6,025 bases of DNA from Verrucomicrobiota bacterium. Lineage in GTDB: Bacteria; Verrucomicrobiota; Verrucomicrobiia; Opitutales; Opitutaceae. The notes beneath the pieces were generated by a model that saw only the letters and a program-made list of their open reading frames with translations, did not search any database and was not told where the DNA came from. The DNA is taken from positions 1 through 6,025 of the forward strand of contig JAUPWC010000692.1 in NCBI GenBank assembly GCA_030916665.1, given 5' to 3'. How positions within the stretch are numbered: position 1 is the stretch's first letter; every line of letters starts with the position of its first letter. This document shows, in pieces, positions 1 to 5,877 of the stretch. The position numbers and the translations under genes were made by a program.

Positions 1-333
1 ATCATGGTCTGGCACTACCACGACGACGACCTCGCCGGCCCCGCCGCCGAGGTCGAGCTCACCGTGGACGGCCTGCCCGCAGGCCTGAAATCCGCGCAGC
101 TGAGCCACCACCGCGTGGACGAATTTCACTCCAACTCCTACGGCGAGTGGAAGCGCCTCGGCTCTCCCCTCGCCCCCAACCGCAAGCAATACGACCAGCT
201 GCTCGCCTCGAGTGAACTCGCCGTCCTTACCGACGCCACGGCCACCGTAGCCGTGGCCAACGGCCAGGCGGAACTGAAGTTCCCCCTCCCCCGCCAAGGC
301 GTGTCGCTGCTCACGCTCGACTGGAGCGAGTGA
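1..333 (+). CDS. GH39 beta-xylosidase-like glycoside hydrolase, C-terminal fragment (5' end outside window)
   Basis: The reading frame is open from the first base and ends at TGA 331-333, giving the last 110 residues of a larger protein. The segment resembles the C-terminal beta-sandwich part of GH39 xylan 1,4-beta-xylosidases. It has a VWHYHDDD motif near residues 3-10, then a P-A-x-E-V-E-L strand, a region containing HHRVDEFHSNSY (about residues 37-48), W-K-x-L-G-S-P, and a closing PRQGVSLLTLDW strand. Family members remove xylose from non-reducing ends of xylo-oligosaccharides or similar glycosides. The catalytic (beta/alpha)8 barrel and any signal peptide lie upstream, so substrate and location cannot be read here. 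The apparent ATG at 4 is internal, because the conserved motif continues leftward through it. The gene converges on the PanE-type gene, with a structured repeat starting 5 bases after its stop. Family assignment is from recalled motifs; exact substrate is unknown. Confidence 0.83.
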   Translation: MMVWHYHDDDLAGPAAEVELTVDGLPAGLKSAQLSHHRVDEFHSNSYGEWKRLGSPLAPNRKQYDQLLASSELAVLTDATATVAVANGQAELKFPLPRQGVSLLTLDWSE

Positions 334-338
334 GGCTG

Positions 339-382
339 AGGTTTTGAACCACTAATGGGGTTCCGCCAACGGCGGAACCTAC
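339..382 (+). repeat. 3'-end hairpin repeat, copy A (after GH39 gene)
   Basis: Reading with the GH39 gene, this copy begins AGGTTTTGAACCACTAA. It then forms a perfect 9-bp hairpin GGTTCCGCC (359-367), loop AAC, GGCGGAACC (371-379), and ends in TAC. The leading GGTTTTGAACC is itself a small 4-bp palindrome. It aligns over its whole length with copy B at 629-671 on the other strand, with one single-base gap and 8 mismatches. Six of those mismatches form three compensatory base-pair swaps in the stem. There is no T-run after the hairpin, so it is not a classical intrinsic terminator. A role in 3'-end formation or mRNA protection is inference. Confidence 0.8.
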
Positions 383-422
383 ATTCACCCCTTCGGCTGA
401 TCGCCTGCGGTTTTTGATTTGG

Positions 423-441
423 GGTCTGCTTATCGCAGACC
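423..441 (+). repeat. Small hairpin with TTATC loop (left arm of palindrome)
   Basis: GGTCTGC (423-429), loop TTATC, GCAGACC (435-441) is a perfect 7-bp stem. Read on the other strand the loop is GATAA, identical to the loop of the mirror hairpin at 568-584. The two stems differ by coordinated changes, so they look like diverged copies of one element in opposite orientation. Confidence 0.75.
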
Positions 442-448
442 GACTCAA

Positions 449-560
449 TCTGGATTCTTCGCTTCGCTCAGAATGACAGAATCGAGAACTTATCCTCGAA
501 GCGTGTCATTCTGAGCGCAGCGAAGTTACCGAGCCGGAGGCGACAGGGCTCAAATCCAGA
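449..560. repeat. Nested inverted repeat of the TCATTCTGAGCG...CGAAG dispersed type
   Basis: The core arms are 457-478 and 504-525, complementary at 21 of 22 positions (the exception is T464 against its partner). An outer 8-bp pair, TCTGGATT 449-456 with AATCCAGA 553-560, extends the stem. The 25-base central loop holds a further 5-bp hairpin, TCGAG 482-486 with CTCGA 495-499. Sequences of this type (TGTCATTCTGAGCG followed by AGCGAAG) recur as intergenic repeats in many bacterial phyla, as far as I recall. Their function is not established. The right arm carries 27 extra bases at 526-552. Confidence 0.8.
526..552. other. 27-base insertion in the right arm of the palindrome
   Basis: This segment has no counterpart in the left arm. 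Removing it joins CGAAG directly to AATCCAGA and brings the inner arms back into phase with the outer ones. It contains a 5-bp stem, GAGCC 531-535 with GGCTC 547-551, around an 11-base loop, so it may itself be a small hairpin module inserted into the repeat. The alternative is deletion from the left arm. Confidence 0.55.
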
Positions 561-567
561 GTCTCCA

Positions 568-584
568 GCCGGCGATAAGCCGGC
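568..584 (+). repeat. Small hairpin with GATAA loop (right arm of palindrome)
   Basis: GCCGGC (568-573), loop GATAA, GCCGGC (579-584) is a perfect 6-bp stem. It is the mirror partner of the hairpin at 423-441, sharing the five-base loop, the closing GC pairs and a following C-run. Two stem positions have changed with compensation, T-A to C-G and T-A to G-C. Confidence 0.75.
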
Positions 585-628
585 CCCCTGAACCCCAAGG
601 AGGTAGCGATCAGCCACAGCCGCACTTC

Positions 629-671
629 GTAGGATTCACCGTTGGTGAATCCCTTTTAGTGGTTAAAACCT
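629..671 (-). repeat. 3'-end hairpin repeat, copy B (after PanE-type gene)
   Basis: Reading with the minus-strand dehydrogenase, this copy begins 6 bases after the stop codon. It has AGGTTTTAACCACTAA, then a perfect 9-bp hairpin GGATTCACC, loop AAC, GGTGAATCC (652 down to 632), then TAC. Relative to copy A the order of parts, loop and flanks are the same, and the stem differs at three base pairs that stay complementary. No T-run follows. Confidence 0.8.
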
Positions 672-677
672 GTTTTC

Positions 678-1544
678 TTATCCCGCCGCCAGCAACGCCG
701 CGGCCATTTCGTTGAGCGGCGTCGCGAGGCCGTGCTTGCGGCCGAAGCGGACGACGGCGCCGTTGCGTGCGTCCACTTCCATCGGGCGGCCGGCGGCGCG
801 GTCGGCGTGCAGGGAATTCATCGAGTCCGGCGGAGCTGCGCGGCAGTTCGCGAGGATCTGCTCCGGCAGGTCGTCCTCCAAAATCGCGCCCTCGGCGCGG
901 CCGACCAGCAGGCACTCGCGCGCCATGGCCTTCGCCAGTTCTCCGACCGCTTCGTCGCGGAACACACCCGCGGGCTTCAACAGCAGGGCGTTGATCGCGC
1001 CGGGCGCGTTGAGGCAGAGCTTGCGCCAGACCGCGCTCTTGAAATCGGGCGTCGTCGTCACGCTCAGCGCCGTGCCGGCGAACAGCTCCACAAACCGGGC
1101 GCCTTCATCGCCCGCGGGCACGATCATCTTGCCGGCGCCGCGCTGGAGGATGCGGCCCGGCGTGGGGCGCTCGGCGGGAATGTCCACCATCACGGGCAGA
1201 ATCTTTTCGGCCGGCAGCCAGGCGACGAAACGCTCCCGATGCTCGACGCCGTTCTGCAGGATCGCCACGCGCGTCTGCGGGCCGACGAGTCCGGGAAACC
1301 ACGCCGCCGCGCCCGCGCAGTCGTAAGCTTTGGTGCAGACGAACACCCAGTCCGCCGGTCGGCCCTGCGCCGGATCGGTGAAGACCGCGGGCGTGAAGCG
1401 CACCGGCCGGCCCAGCAGATCCACATCGAGTTCCCCCAGCGCCCGGCGGGCGCAGAGCGTGAGCGCATGGCCGCCGCGCGCCGTAAGGGTGGCGGCGATG
1501 ACGCCGCCGACGGCGCCGGGTCCGATGAGGGCGATGGAGGCCAT
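678..1544 (-). CDS. Ketopantoate reductase family NADP-dependent dehydrogenase (PanE/ApbA-like)
   Basis: The 288-residue cytoplasmic protein matches 2-dehydropantoate 2-reductase in order and length (E. coli PanE has 303). The N-terminal Rossmann domain has the nucleotide-binding glycine motif GPGAVGG at residues 8-14. Lys72 (CTKAYD) and Asn98 (LQNG) fall where PanE has its conserved Lys and Asn. The helical C-terminal domain carries the catalytic Lys175 and Asn179 in VWRKLCLNA, Ser241, and Glu256 in MEVD. All key residues are present, so it should be active. The canonical reaction is NADPH reduction of ketopantoate to pantoate for CoA synthesis. Its place downstream of pectin genes makes a paralogue acting on a sugar-derived keto acid possible, but this is inference. 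The ATG at 1544 is the only upstream start: a TAA lies in frame 9 bases before it. No Shine-Dalgarno is visible. It is 159 bases downstream of the GH105 gene, with a strong hairpin between. Confidence 0.88.
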   Translation of the reverse strand: MASIALIGPGAVGGVIAATLTARGGHALTLCARRALGELDVDLLGRPVRFTPAVFTDPAQGRPADWVFVCTKAYDCAGAAAWFPGLVGPQTRVAILQNGVEHRERFVAWLPAEKILPVMVDIPAERPTPGRILQRGAGKMIVPAGDEGARFVELFAGTALSVTTTPDFKSAVWRKLCLNAPGAINALLLKPAGVFRDEAVGELAKAMARECLLVGRAEGAILEDDLPEQILANCRAAPPDSMNSLHADRAAGRPMEVDARNGAVVRFGRKHGLATPLNEMAAALLAAG

Positions 1545-1578
1545 GCCGCCGACTTAGCCGCAACGAAGCTGTGGCAAC

Positions 1579-1653
1579 AAGGTGGAACCGGCGCTCCGCG
1601 CAGGTTTTCCGTGCGTGCGTCGATCAGCCCGCGCGGAGCGCGGGCTCCACCCT
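1579..1653 (-). repeat. Strong inverted repeat between GH105 and PanE-type genes
   Basis: Arms 1579-1601 and 1631-1653 match at 20 of 23 positions around a 29-base loop. In minus-strand RNA two of the three exceptions become G-U pairs (1580/1652 and 1587/1645) and one is a C-C mismatch (1590/1642). On the minus strand the element starts AGGGTGGAGCCCGCG and ends near GGTTCCACC. It begins 50 bases after the GH105 stop and ends 34 bases before the dehydrogenase start. No T-run follows, so a rho-independent terminator is not supported. An mRNA stability or processing element is inference. Its AGGGTGGA end is shared with the element at 2867-2944. Confidence 0.75.
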
Positions 1654-1703
1654 TTCCAGCAACAGCCGAAAAATGGAATGGCGCTCATCCGCTTTGCCTG
1701 CCG

Positions 1704-2840
1704 CTACCGCAGCAGCGCGCTGGCCGTCCAGAGCATCGGCGACTGTCCGTGCAGGTCGCCGCTCCGGCGCGGGCGGGCCTGGTAGAAATCGTATTGGACC
1801 TTCAGGTCGTCGCTCTTGGTCGCCTTCTGCGCCTTGTCGGTGCCGATGCAGACCTCGCCGAGGTTGGCGTCGGCGTCGAGGTGCGCGACGAGGGCGAGCC
1901 AGGCGCGGCGGGCGACTGGGGCGTAGTCCTTGGCGTCGAGCCAGCCGTGTTTCACGCCGGTCACGATGGCGAAGGCGAACATGGCGGAGCCGGAGGTCTC
2001 GCCCCAGCTCTCGGGTTTGTCCACGAGCTGTTTCCAGAGCCCGTCTTCGCCCTGGGTCTTGAGCAACGCGGTCATCATCGCGCGATAACCGGCCAGGATG
2101 CGCGCGTGGTGCGGATGGGACGCGGGCAGGTCGCGCAACAGCTCAGCCATGCCGACGGCCACCCAGCCGTTGCCGCGGCCCCAGTAGAAGGGCGAGTCGG
2201 GCGCGTGGAGGAAGAGGCCGTTGGGCTGCTGGAGCTTGTCGAGGTAGGCGGCCATGGTGAGCGCGGCGCGGTCGAGATATTTGGCCTGCTTCGAGGCGCG
2301 GAACGCCTGCACCTGCAGGATCGGGAGCATATACATGTCGTCGATCCACCAACGCGCTTCAGGCGAAACGCCCTCCACGATCACGGGGTTGCCCCACTGG
2401 GCGTCGGCATAGGTCAGGCCGATGGCGCGCCAGACGTCGCCGCGGCCTTGGAGGGAAAACTCCAGCGGCACGACGCCGAAGATGCGGTAGTCCACATGCG
2501 CATCAGGCGAGACGCGGGCGATGCCCTCGGGCGTGAGCAGGATGTCGTATTTGCCGTAGAGCCGGTCACGCAGCTCCGTGTCGCCGATGAGTCCGGCCAC
2601 GGTGAGTGAGCCATACCAGGCGCAGATCTCGGGGTAGATGACGTAGCGGCGGCGGGTCTCGGTCTGCCATTGGAACTTCCGGGCGGCGAAGTTCTCGGCC
2701 ACGCGCTGGCCGATCTCGGCGGGCGAAGTGCCGGCGGGCCAGTCGGCGAATTCCGGAATGGCGGCGGGCGCGGCACCGGCGATGCCGGCGGAGAGGAGCA
2801 GCCCGGCGAGGGCGGACAAGAGGAGGCGGGAGAGGTTCAT
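1704..2840 (-). CDS. GH105 unsaturated rhamnogalacturonyl hydrolase (YteR/YesR-like), Sec-exported
   Basis: This 378-residue enzyme would hydrolyse the unsaturated galacturonosyl residue from rhamnogalacturonan I oligosaccharides left by lyases, releasing an unsaturated uronic acid and rhamnose-ended product. Residues 1-23 look like a Sec signal peptide: MNLSR, then a Leu/Ala-rich core ending AGIAGA. No lipobox Cys follows, so a periplasmic or secreted soluble protein is expected. The rest fits the (alpha/alpha)6 barrel of GH105/GH88. WWIDDMYM at 164-171 should contain the catalytic Asp (probably D167, the YteR D143 equivalent). Further motifs are GLFLHAP (208-214), YWGRGNGW (219-226), ESWGETSGSAMF (277-288) and GDLHGQSPMLW (361-371). 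The protein is full length. ATG 2840 is chosen because the signal peptide starts there; the upstream bases are pyrimidine-rich with no Shine-Dalgarno. It lies 141 bases after the lyase-like gene on the same strand, consistent with acting on its product. Activity on other unsaturated uronides cannot be excluded. Confidence 0.9.
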   Translation of the reverse strand: MNLSRLLLSALAGLLLSAGIAGAAPAAIPEFADWPAGTSPAEIGQRVAENFAARKFQWQTETRRRYVIYPEICAWYGSLTVAGLIGDTELRDRLYGKYDILLTPEGIARVSPDAHVDYRIFGVVPLEFSLQGRGDVWRAIGLTYADAQWGNPVIVEGVSPEARWWIDDMYMLPILQVQAFRASKQAKYLDRAALTMAAYLDKLQQPNGLFLHAPDSPFYWGRGNGWVAVGMAELLRDLPASHPHHARILAGYRAMMTALLKTQGEDGLWKQLVDKPESWGETSGSAMFAFAIVTGVKHGWLDAKDYAPVARRAWLALVAHLDADANLGEVCIGTDKAQKATKSDDLKVQYDFYQARPRRSGDLHGQSPMLWTASALLR

Positions 2841-2866
2841 GGAAGGTAAGAGATGAAGGTTTGCTG

Positions 2867-2944
2867 AGGGTGGAGCGACTTGACCTCAAGGCGCTGGCTC
2901 GGAGCGGCTCTGCCGCAACGCGCTGGGTCAGCGCGTTCCACCCT
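2867..2944 (-). repeat. Multi-hairpin element between the lyase-like and GH105 genes
   Basis: An outer 8-bp stem, AGGGTGGA 2867-2874 with TCCACCCT 2937-2944, encloses three small hairpins. They are CTTGA 2879-2883 with TCAAG 2886-2890, GCGGC 2904-2908 with GCCGC 2912-2916, and the perfect 9-bp AACGCGCTG 2917-2925, loop GGT, CAGCGCGTT 2929-2937 (sharing base 2937 with the outer stem). It begins 37 bases after the lyase-like stop and ends 26 bases before the GH105 start. The AGGGTGGA/TCCACC ends match the style of the element at 1579-1653. It is not a tRNA: there is no acceptor or anticodon pattern. Confidence 0.65.
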
Positions 2945-2981
2945 GAACCAACACGGGTTCGACGTCATGGGACAGGTTTAC

Positions 2982-5759
2982 TCATCCCGCCGGCTGGTGT
3001 TCGCCGACGAGAGCGAGGCACTGGATGGCGGCGAGGCCCCACTGGGCGGTGTCGTTGGTCGAGACCCCACGCGCCTCGTCCACCGGACGGAGCACGACGG
3101 GACCGCGGACGGTCTGCACGGGCAGCGCCGTGAGCATGTCCTGTTGTCCGCGCCAGTTGCGGGAAAACTCCTTCCAGGCGCGCGCCGCGAGCGCGGCGTC
3201 GCCCTTTTGCTTCGCGGCGTAGGCGGTGAGGCGCGAGTGGCCCTGCGGGAGACCCACGTTGCGGGCGGCGTCGCCGAGCCGGGCCCTTTGCGCCTCGGCG
3301 CCGGCGTTGTAGAGTTCGCAGTAGTCGAGCCACACGCGCTTGAACTCCGGCACGTCGAGCAGCTGGATGAGTTCGGCGCAGATCTCGACCAGGCCGAAGA
3401 CGGCGTTGAGGTGGGAGATGGAGATCTTGTCGTTCTTCGTGATCTCGAAGGCGCCGGTCTCGACGTTGAGGATCAGCCCGGTGCTGAAGAGTCCCTTCGG
3501 CTGCCGGCCGAGGGTGGACATGCTCGCGAGCAGGCGGTCGCGCATCTTTGGGTCGCCCGTGCGTTCCCACTCGGTGAGCCAGGCGCCGGCGAGCGATCCC
3601 CAGTCGGTGCCCATGCTGGCGCCGACGCTGTTCGGGGCGGTCGGCGTGCCGCGCGACTGGTCGCCCTGCTCGTTGGCGAAAGCCAGCTTGCGGCCCGGCG
3701 GAAACTTCAGAAGCGCGCGGCCGGCCTCAACCTGTTCGCGCAGGAGGTCGCCCACCCGCTCGTCGCCGGTGAGGTAGTAGTAGTAACGGCGGTTGGTCGC
3801 CGTGCTGATGCGCAGCTGCTTGGCGCTGCAACCCCAGTGCTGGACGTTGTGCCGCGAACCCAGCGGGGCGAAGCGCCCGACATGATGCACGTCCACCTCG
3901 CCGGTGTGGCGGGTCATCGCCTCGGCAAAACGGAAGACGTCGGCCCGGCCGGTCTGCAGGAAGTAGAGCCACAGCCAGAGATCGGTGGAGAGCTCGGAGT
4001 TGTCCCACGCAAATCCGCCGATGTCGTAGCGCCACTCGCGGCGGTCGGCGTCGTAGGTGTGCATCACGTCGCCGTAGTTCCAGAAGCCATACCAGCGGCG
4101 CTGGTCCTGCTGGCCGCGATAGAACTCGAACAAATCGGCCAGGCGCGCGGCCACGGCGGTGCGGGCGGGGGTCGAGCGCTGCTCGGGGGCCCAGATGTCG
4201 CCGAACACCCCGCAGGCGTGCAGCCACTGCGGCGAACTGGCGAGCAGCGGCGGCGCCTGGAGCACGCGCTGCATGGCGGCCAGCGTTTCGCGCGCGGGCG
4301 TGGCGGCGACGCACCAGAGGCTCAGCTCGCTCGTGCGGCCGACGCCCTCGGGCGAGTTGAAGCCCGGCTCGTAGTCCTCGTAGGTGATTTCGAGGCCGCC
4401 GTTGTATTGCTTGTCGTAGGTGTCCATCCCGAGGCCGTCGTGGTAGGGACGCAGGTCCATGGCGTCCGCTCCGGGCGCCCACAGCCAGACGGTGACCTCC
4501 GCCGCCTCGCCCGTGGCGCCGCGCACGTCGAGCTGGGCCGGGTAGCTCTGCCAGAAGTTGCGCAGGCCGAAGGCCACGCCGCCGGCCGGCGTGCCGACGT
4601 AGCCGAGCCCGCCGGCGCGCGCCCCGCGCGCGGCCTCGAGCCAGGTGTGGCCTTCCTTCGAGCGCTTGCGGATTTCGAAGCCGTCGCAGGTGGACTGGAT
4701 GAGGGACCAGTCGTCGTAGGCGGGCACGTATTGGAGCTTGTCCGCCACGCCCGGCCGCCAGGCCGAAACCGGCGGCGTGGGCAGACCGGCCACTTGCGCG
4801 GTGCAGGCCTCGGGTCCGGGATTGCGGCGGAGGCCGGTGAGGCCGCGCACGGCCTCGCCGAACACACCGTCGTCGGGCCCGCCAAAGCGGACATGCCGGT
4901 CGTGCAGTTCGCCCCGCAGCGGCACGGTGAACGCCACCCCGAGACCCGCGATGAAGTCCTTGGCGGCATCGCCGTCGAAGAGGATGGTGTGCATCAGGCG
5001 CACCAGGTCGCCGCCCGCGTGGAAATAGAGCCGCACGGTAAACGGCAGCCAATCGGGCCGGGCCTGGGTCAATCCCGAGGGACCGCGCTGAGCCCGGTGT
5101 TTGCCCTCGATCTTCACGACCGCGCGCACGGGACCGGTCTGCTCGACCGTCACCGTGGAAATTTCCCCCGTGAAGGCCTCGGTGCGCACCACGCCGGGCT
5201 CGCTGCGATTCTCCAGACGGTAGACGAGCCGGCCGGCGCGGGCGATCTCCACGCCGCTGCGCATGATCTGCTGGATCAGCACGCCGCCCCGGCGCGCCAC
5301 GCGACATTGGATCACGCCGGTATCCACCTCGATCGCCTCGGCGCTTTCGGTCACCCGGACGGCCTGCGCCGGGGCGGCCGGCGTGCCGGGTGCGATGCGG
5401 TATTCCGCCACCGCCGGAGCATTGGCCGGAATGGCGTGCGCGGTCCATTTCAGCGAGCCGTCGGGCCAAGTCGCCAGCGGCCAGCTCTGGAGCGGCACCG
5501 GGGTGCCGTCGGATGTACTCAGGGAAAATGCGGTGCCCTTGGCGTGCTGCCCGCGCGGCCAAGCGCGACCCCACGAAGCGCCGGGAATCAAGACGGGCGC
5601 TGCGCCGTCGAGCCAGCGGAGGGAATCCGGTGCGGCGGCCGAGGGGGCCGCGGAAGATGACGACGAGGCTTCGCTGGCGCGCAAGTGCGCGACCAGCTGG
5701 GTGGCGGCGGCGGCCAGGGTGGTTTTGCGGACGAATTCGCGGCGGGTGAGGGAGGACAT
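2982..5759 (-). CDS. Tat-exported PcRGLX/YetA-like exo-rhamnogalacturonan lyase family protein (PL26-like)
   Basis: The 925-residue protein has a twin-arginine signal at its start (LTRREFV, Arg6-Arg7, then an Ala-rich stretch to about residue 25) and a Ser/Ala linker to about residue 45, so it is exported folded. The mature part has the three-part PcRGLX/YetA plan. An N-terminal RIFT-barrel-like region contains QSWPLATWPDGSLKWTAHA (91-109). A central beta-sandwich follows. A C-terminal alpha/alpha toroid starts in the 400s, with YEDYEPGFNSPEGVGRTSEL (460-479), YGFWNYGDV (557-565), WDNSELSTDLWLWLYF (585-600) and a His-rich DVHHVGRF...HNVQHWG segment (623-643). PL26 exolyases cleave rhamnogalacturonan I by beta-elimination, releasing unsaturated GalA-Rha. 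ATG 5759 is preferred over TTG 5801, which would add 14 residues before the Tat motif and start beside a repeat. The GH105 gene downstream and the rhamnose mutarotase upstream support the role. Family fairly sure, lyase activity inferred. Confidence 0.8.
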   Translation of the reverse strand: MSSLTRREFVRKTTLAAAATQLVAHLRASEASSSSSAAPSAAAPDSLRWLDGAAPVLIPGASWGRAWPRGQHAKGTAFSLSTSDGTPVPLQSWPLATWPDGSLKWTAHAIPANAPAVAEYRIAPGTPAAPAQAVRVTESAEAIEVDTGVIQCRVARRGGVLIQQIMRSGVEIARAGRLVYRLENRSEPGVVRTEAFTGEISTVTVEQTGPVRAVVKIEGKHRAQRGPSGLTQARPDWLPFTVRLYFHAGGDLVRLMHTILFDGDAAKDFIAGLGVAFTVPLRGELHDRHVRFGGPDDGVFGEAVRGLTGLRRNPGPEACTAQVAGLPTPPVSAWRPGVADKLQYVPAYDDWSLIQSTCDGFEIRKRSKEGHTWLEAARGARAGGLGYVGTPAGGVAFGLRNFWQSYPAQLDVRGATGEAAEVTVWLWAPGADAMDLRPYHDGLGMDTYDKQYNGGLEITYEDYEPGFNSPEGVGRTSELSLWCVAATPARETLAAMQRVLQAPPLLASSPQWLHACGVFGDIWAPEQRSTPARTAVAARLADLFEFYRGQQDQRRWYGFWNYGDVMHTYDADRREWRYDIGGFAWDNSELSTDLWLWLYFLQTGRADVFRFAEAMTRHTGEVDVHHVGRFAPLGSRHNVQHWGCSAKQLRISTATNRRYYYYLTGDERVGDLLREQVEAGRALLKFPPGRKLAFANEQGDQSRGTPTAPNSVGASMGTDWGSLAGAWLTEWERTGDPKMRDRLLASMSTLGRQPKGLFSTGLILNVETGAFEITKNDKISISHLNAVFGLVEICAELIQLLDVPEFKRVWLDYCELYNAGAEAQRARLGDAARNVGLPQGHSRLTAYAAKQKGDAALAARAWKEFSRNWRGQQDMLTALPVQTVRGPVVLRPVDEARGVSTNDTAQWGLAAIQCLALVGEHQPAG

Positions 5760-5804
5760 GGGGTAGGTGGGCAGAGGAAAGATGACGAAATCCGCACTCA
5801 AGGT

Positions 5805-5877
5805 TCACCACAAAGGCACGGAGACACAAAGGTCATTAACCAGGTTCGAACTTCGTGTCTTCGCGTCTTGGTGGTGA
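5805..5877. repeat. Dispersed CACCACAAAG/ACACGAAG inverted repeat upstream of the lyase-like gene
   Basis: Arms 5805-5831 and 5851-5877 are complementary at 22 of 27 positions around a 19-base loop that leads into the palindrome GTTCGAAC (5844-5851). Both arms are variants of a TCACCACxAAGxCxCGxAGACAC motif that I recall as a frequent intergenic repeat in Verrucomicrobia, Planctomycetes and other environmental bacteria. Short spurious reading frames across it give peptides such as VSPCLCGEP and CLRVLVV, a common source of false hypothetical proteins. It lies 18 bases after the mutarotase stop and about 45 bases before the lyase-like start. Any promoter for that gene would have to lie in or beside it; I see no convincing -35/-10 pair. 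Confidence 0.75.

Larger units (their letters stand above)
339..671. repeat. Large imperfect palindrome filling the convergent intergenic interval
   Basis: The 344 bases between the two convergent stop codons hold no credible gene. They form one long modular inverted repeat. Matching blocks, left to right arm, are 339-382 with 629-671, 395-404 with 606-615 (10 of 10 complementary), 421-441 with 567-588, 449-456 with 553-560 (8 of 8) and 457-478 with 504-525 (21 of 22). The outer four pairs have coordinate sums of 1008-1011. The innermost sums to 982, an offset explained by 27 extra bases at 526-552 in the right arm. Spacers between blocks keep nearly equal length but have lost sequence similarity. 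The element ends 5-6 bases from each stop codon. It may be two tail-to-tail copies of a 3'-end module, a bidirectional terminator, or a non-autonomous mobile element. No transposase is visible. Confidence 0.8.

Noticed and set aside
339..382. Rho-independent terminator after the GH39 gene
   Set aside because: The hairpin is convincing but no T-run follows it in the direction of transcription; the same holds for copy B, so I call them structured repeats only.
334..677. CRISPR array or insertion sequence in the repeat-rich gap
   Set aside because: Repeats are inverted pairs, not regularly spaced direct repeats with unique spacers, and there is no transposase frame or clear target-site duplication.
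732..2609. A plus-strand frame of 625 codons spanning the PanE-type and GH105 genes and the gap between them
   Set aside because: It is antisense to two clear genes and runs through a hairpin repeat. The product is Arg/His/Ala/Gly-rich with no family resemblance, and high GC explains the absence of stops.
2867..2944. tRNA-like cloverleaf
   Set aside because: No 7-bp acceptor stem with a discriminator, no T-loop GTTCRANY motif and no anticodon arm in the right place.
2880..5660. A plus-strand frame of 926 codons without a stop, antisense to the lyase-like gene
   Set aside because: The minus-strand frame has a Tat signal and family motifs. The antisense product is a repetitive Gly/Ala/Val/Arg/His mix with no recognisable domain, as expected from GC-rich third positions in the opposite strand.
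5757..5801. TTG at 5801 as start of the lyase-like gene
   Set aside because: It would put 14 unrelated residues before a typical Tat signal and begins within a few bases of the dispersed repeat; ATG 5759 places the twin arginine at residues 6-7 as usual.
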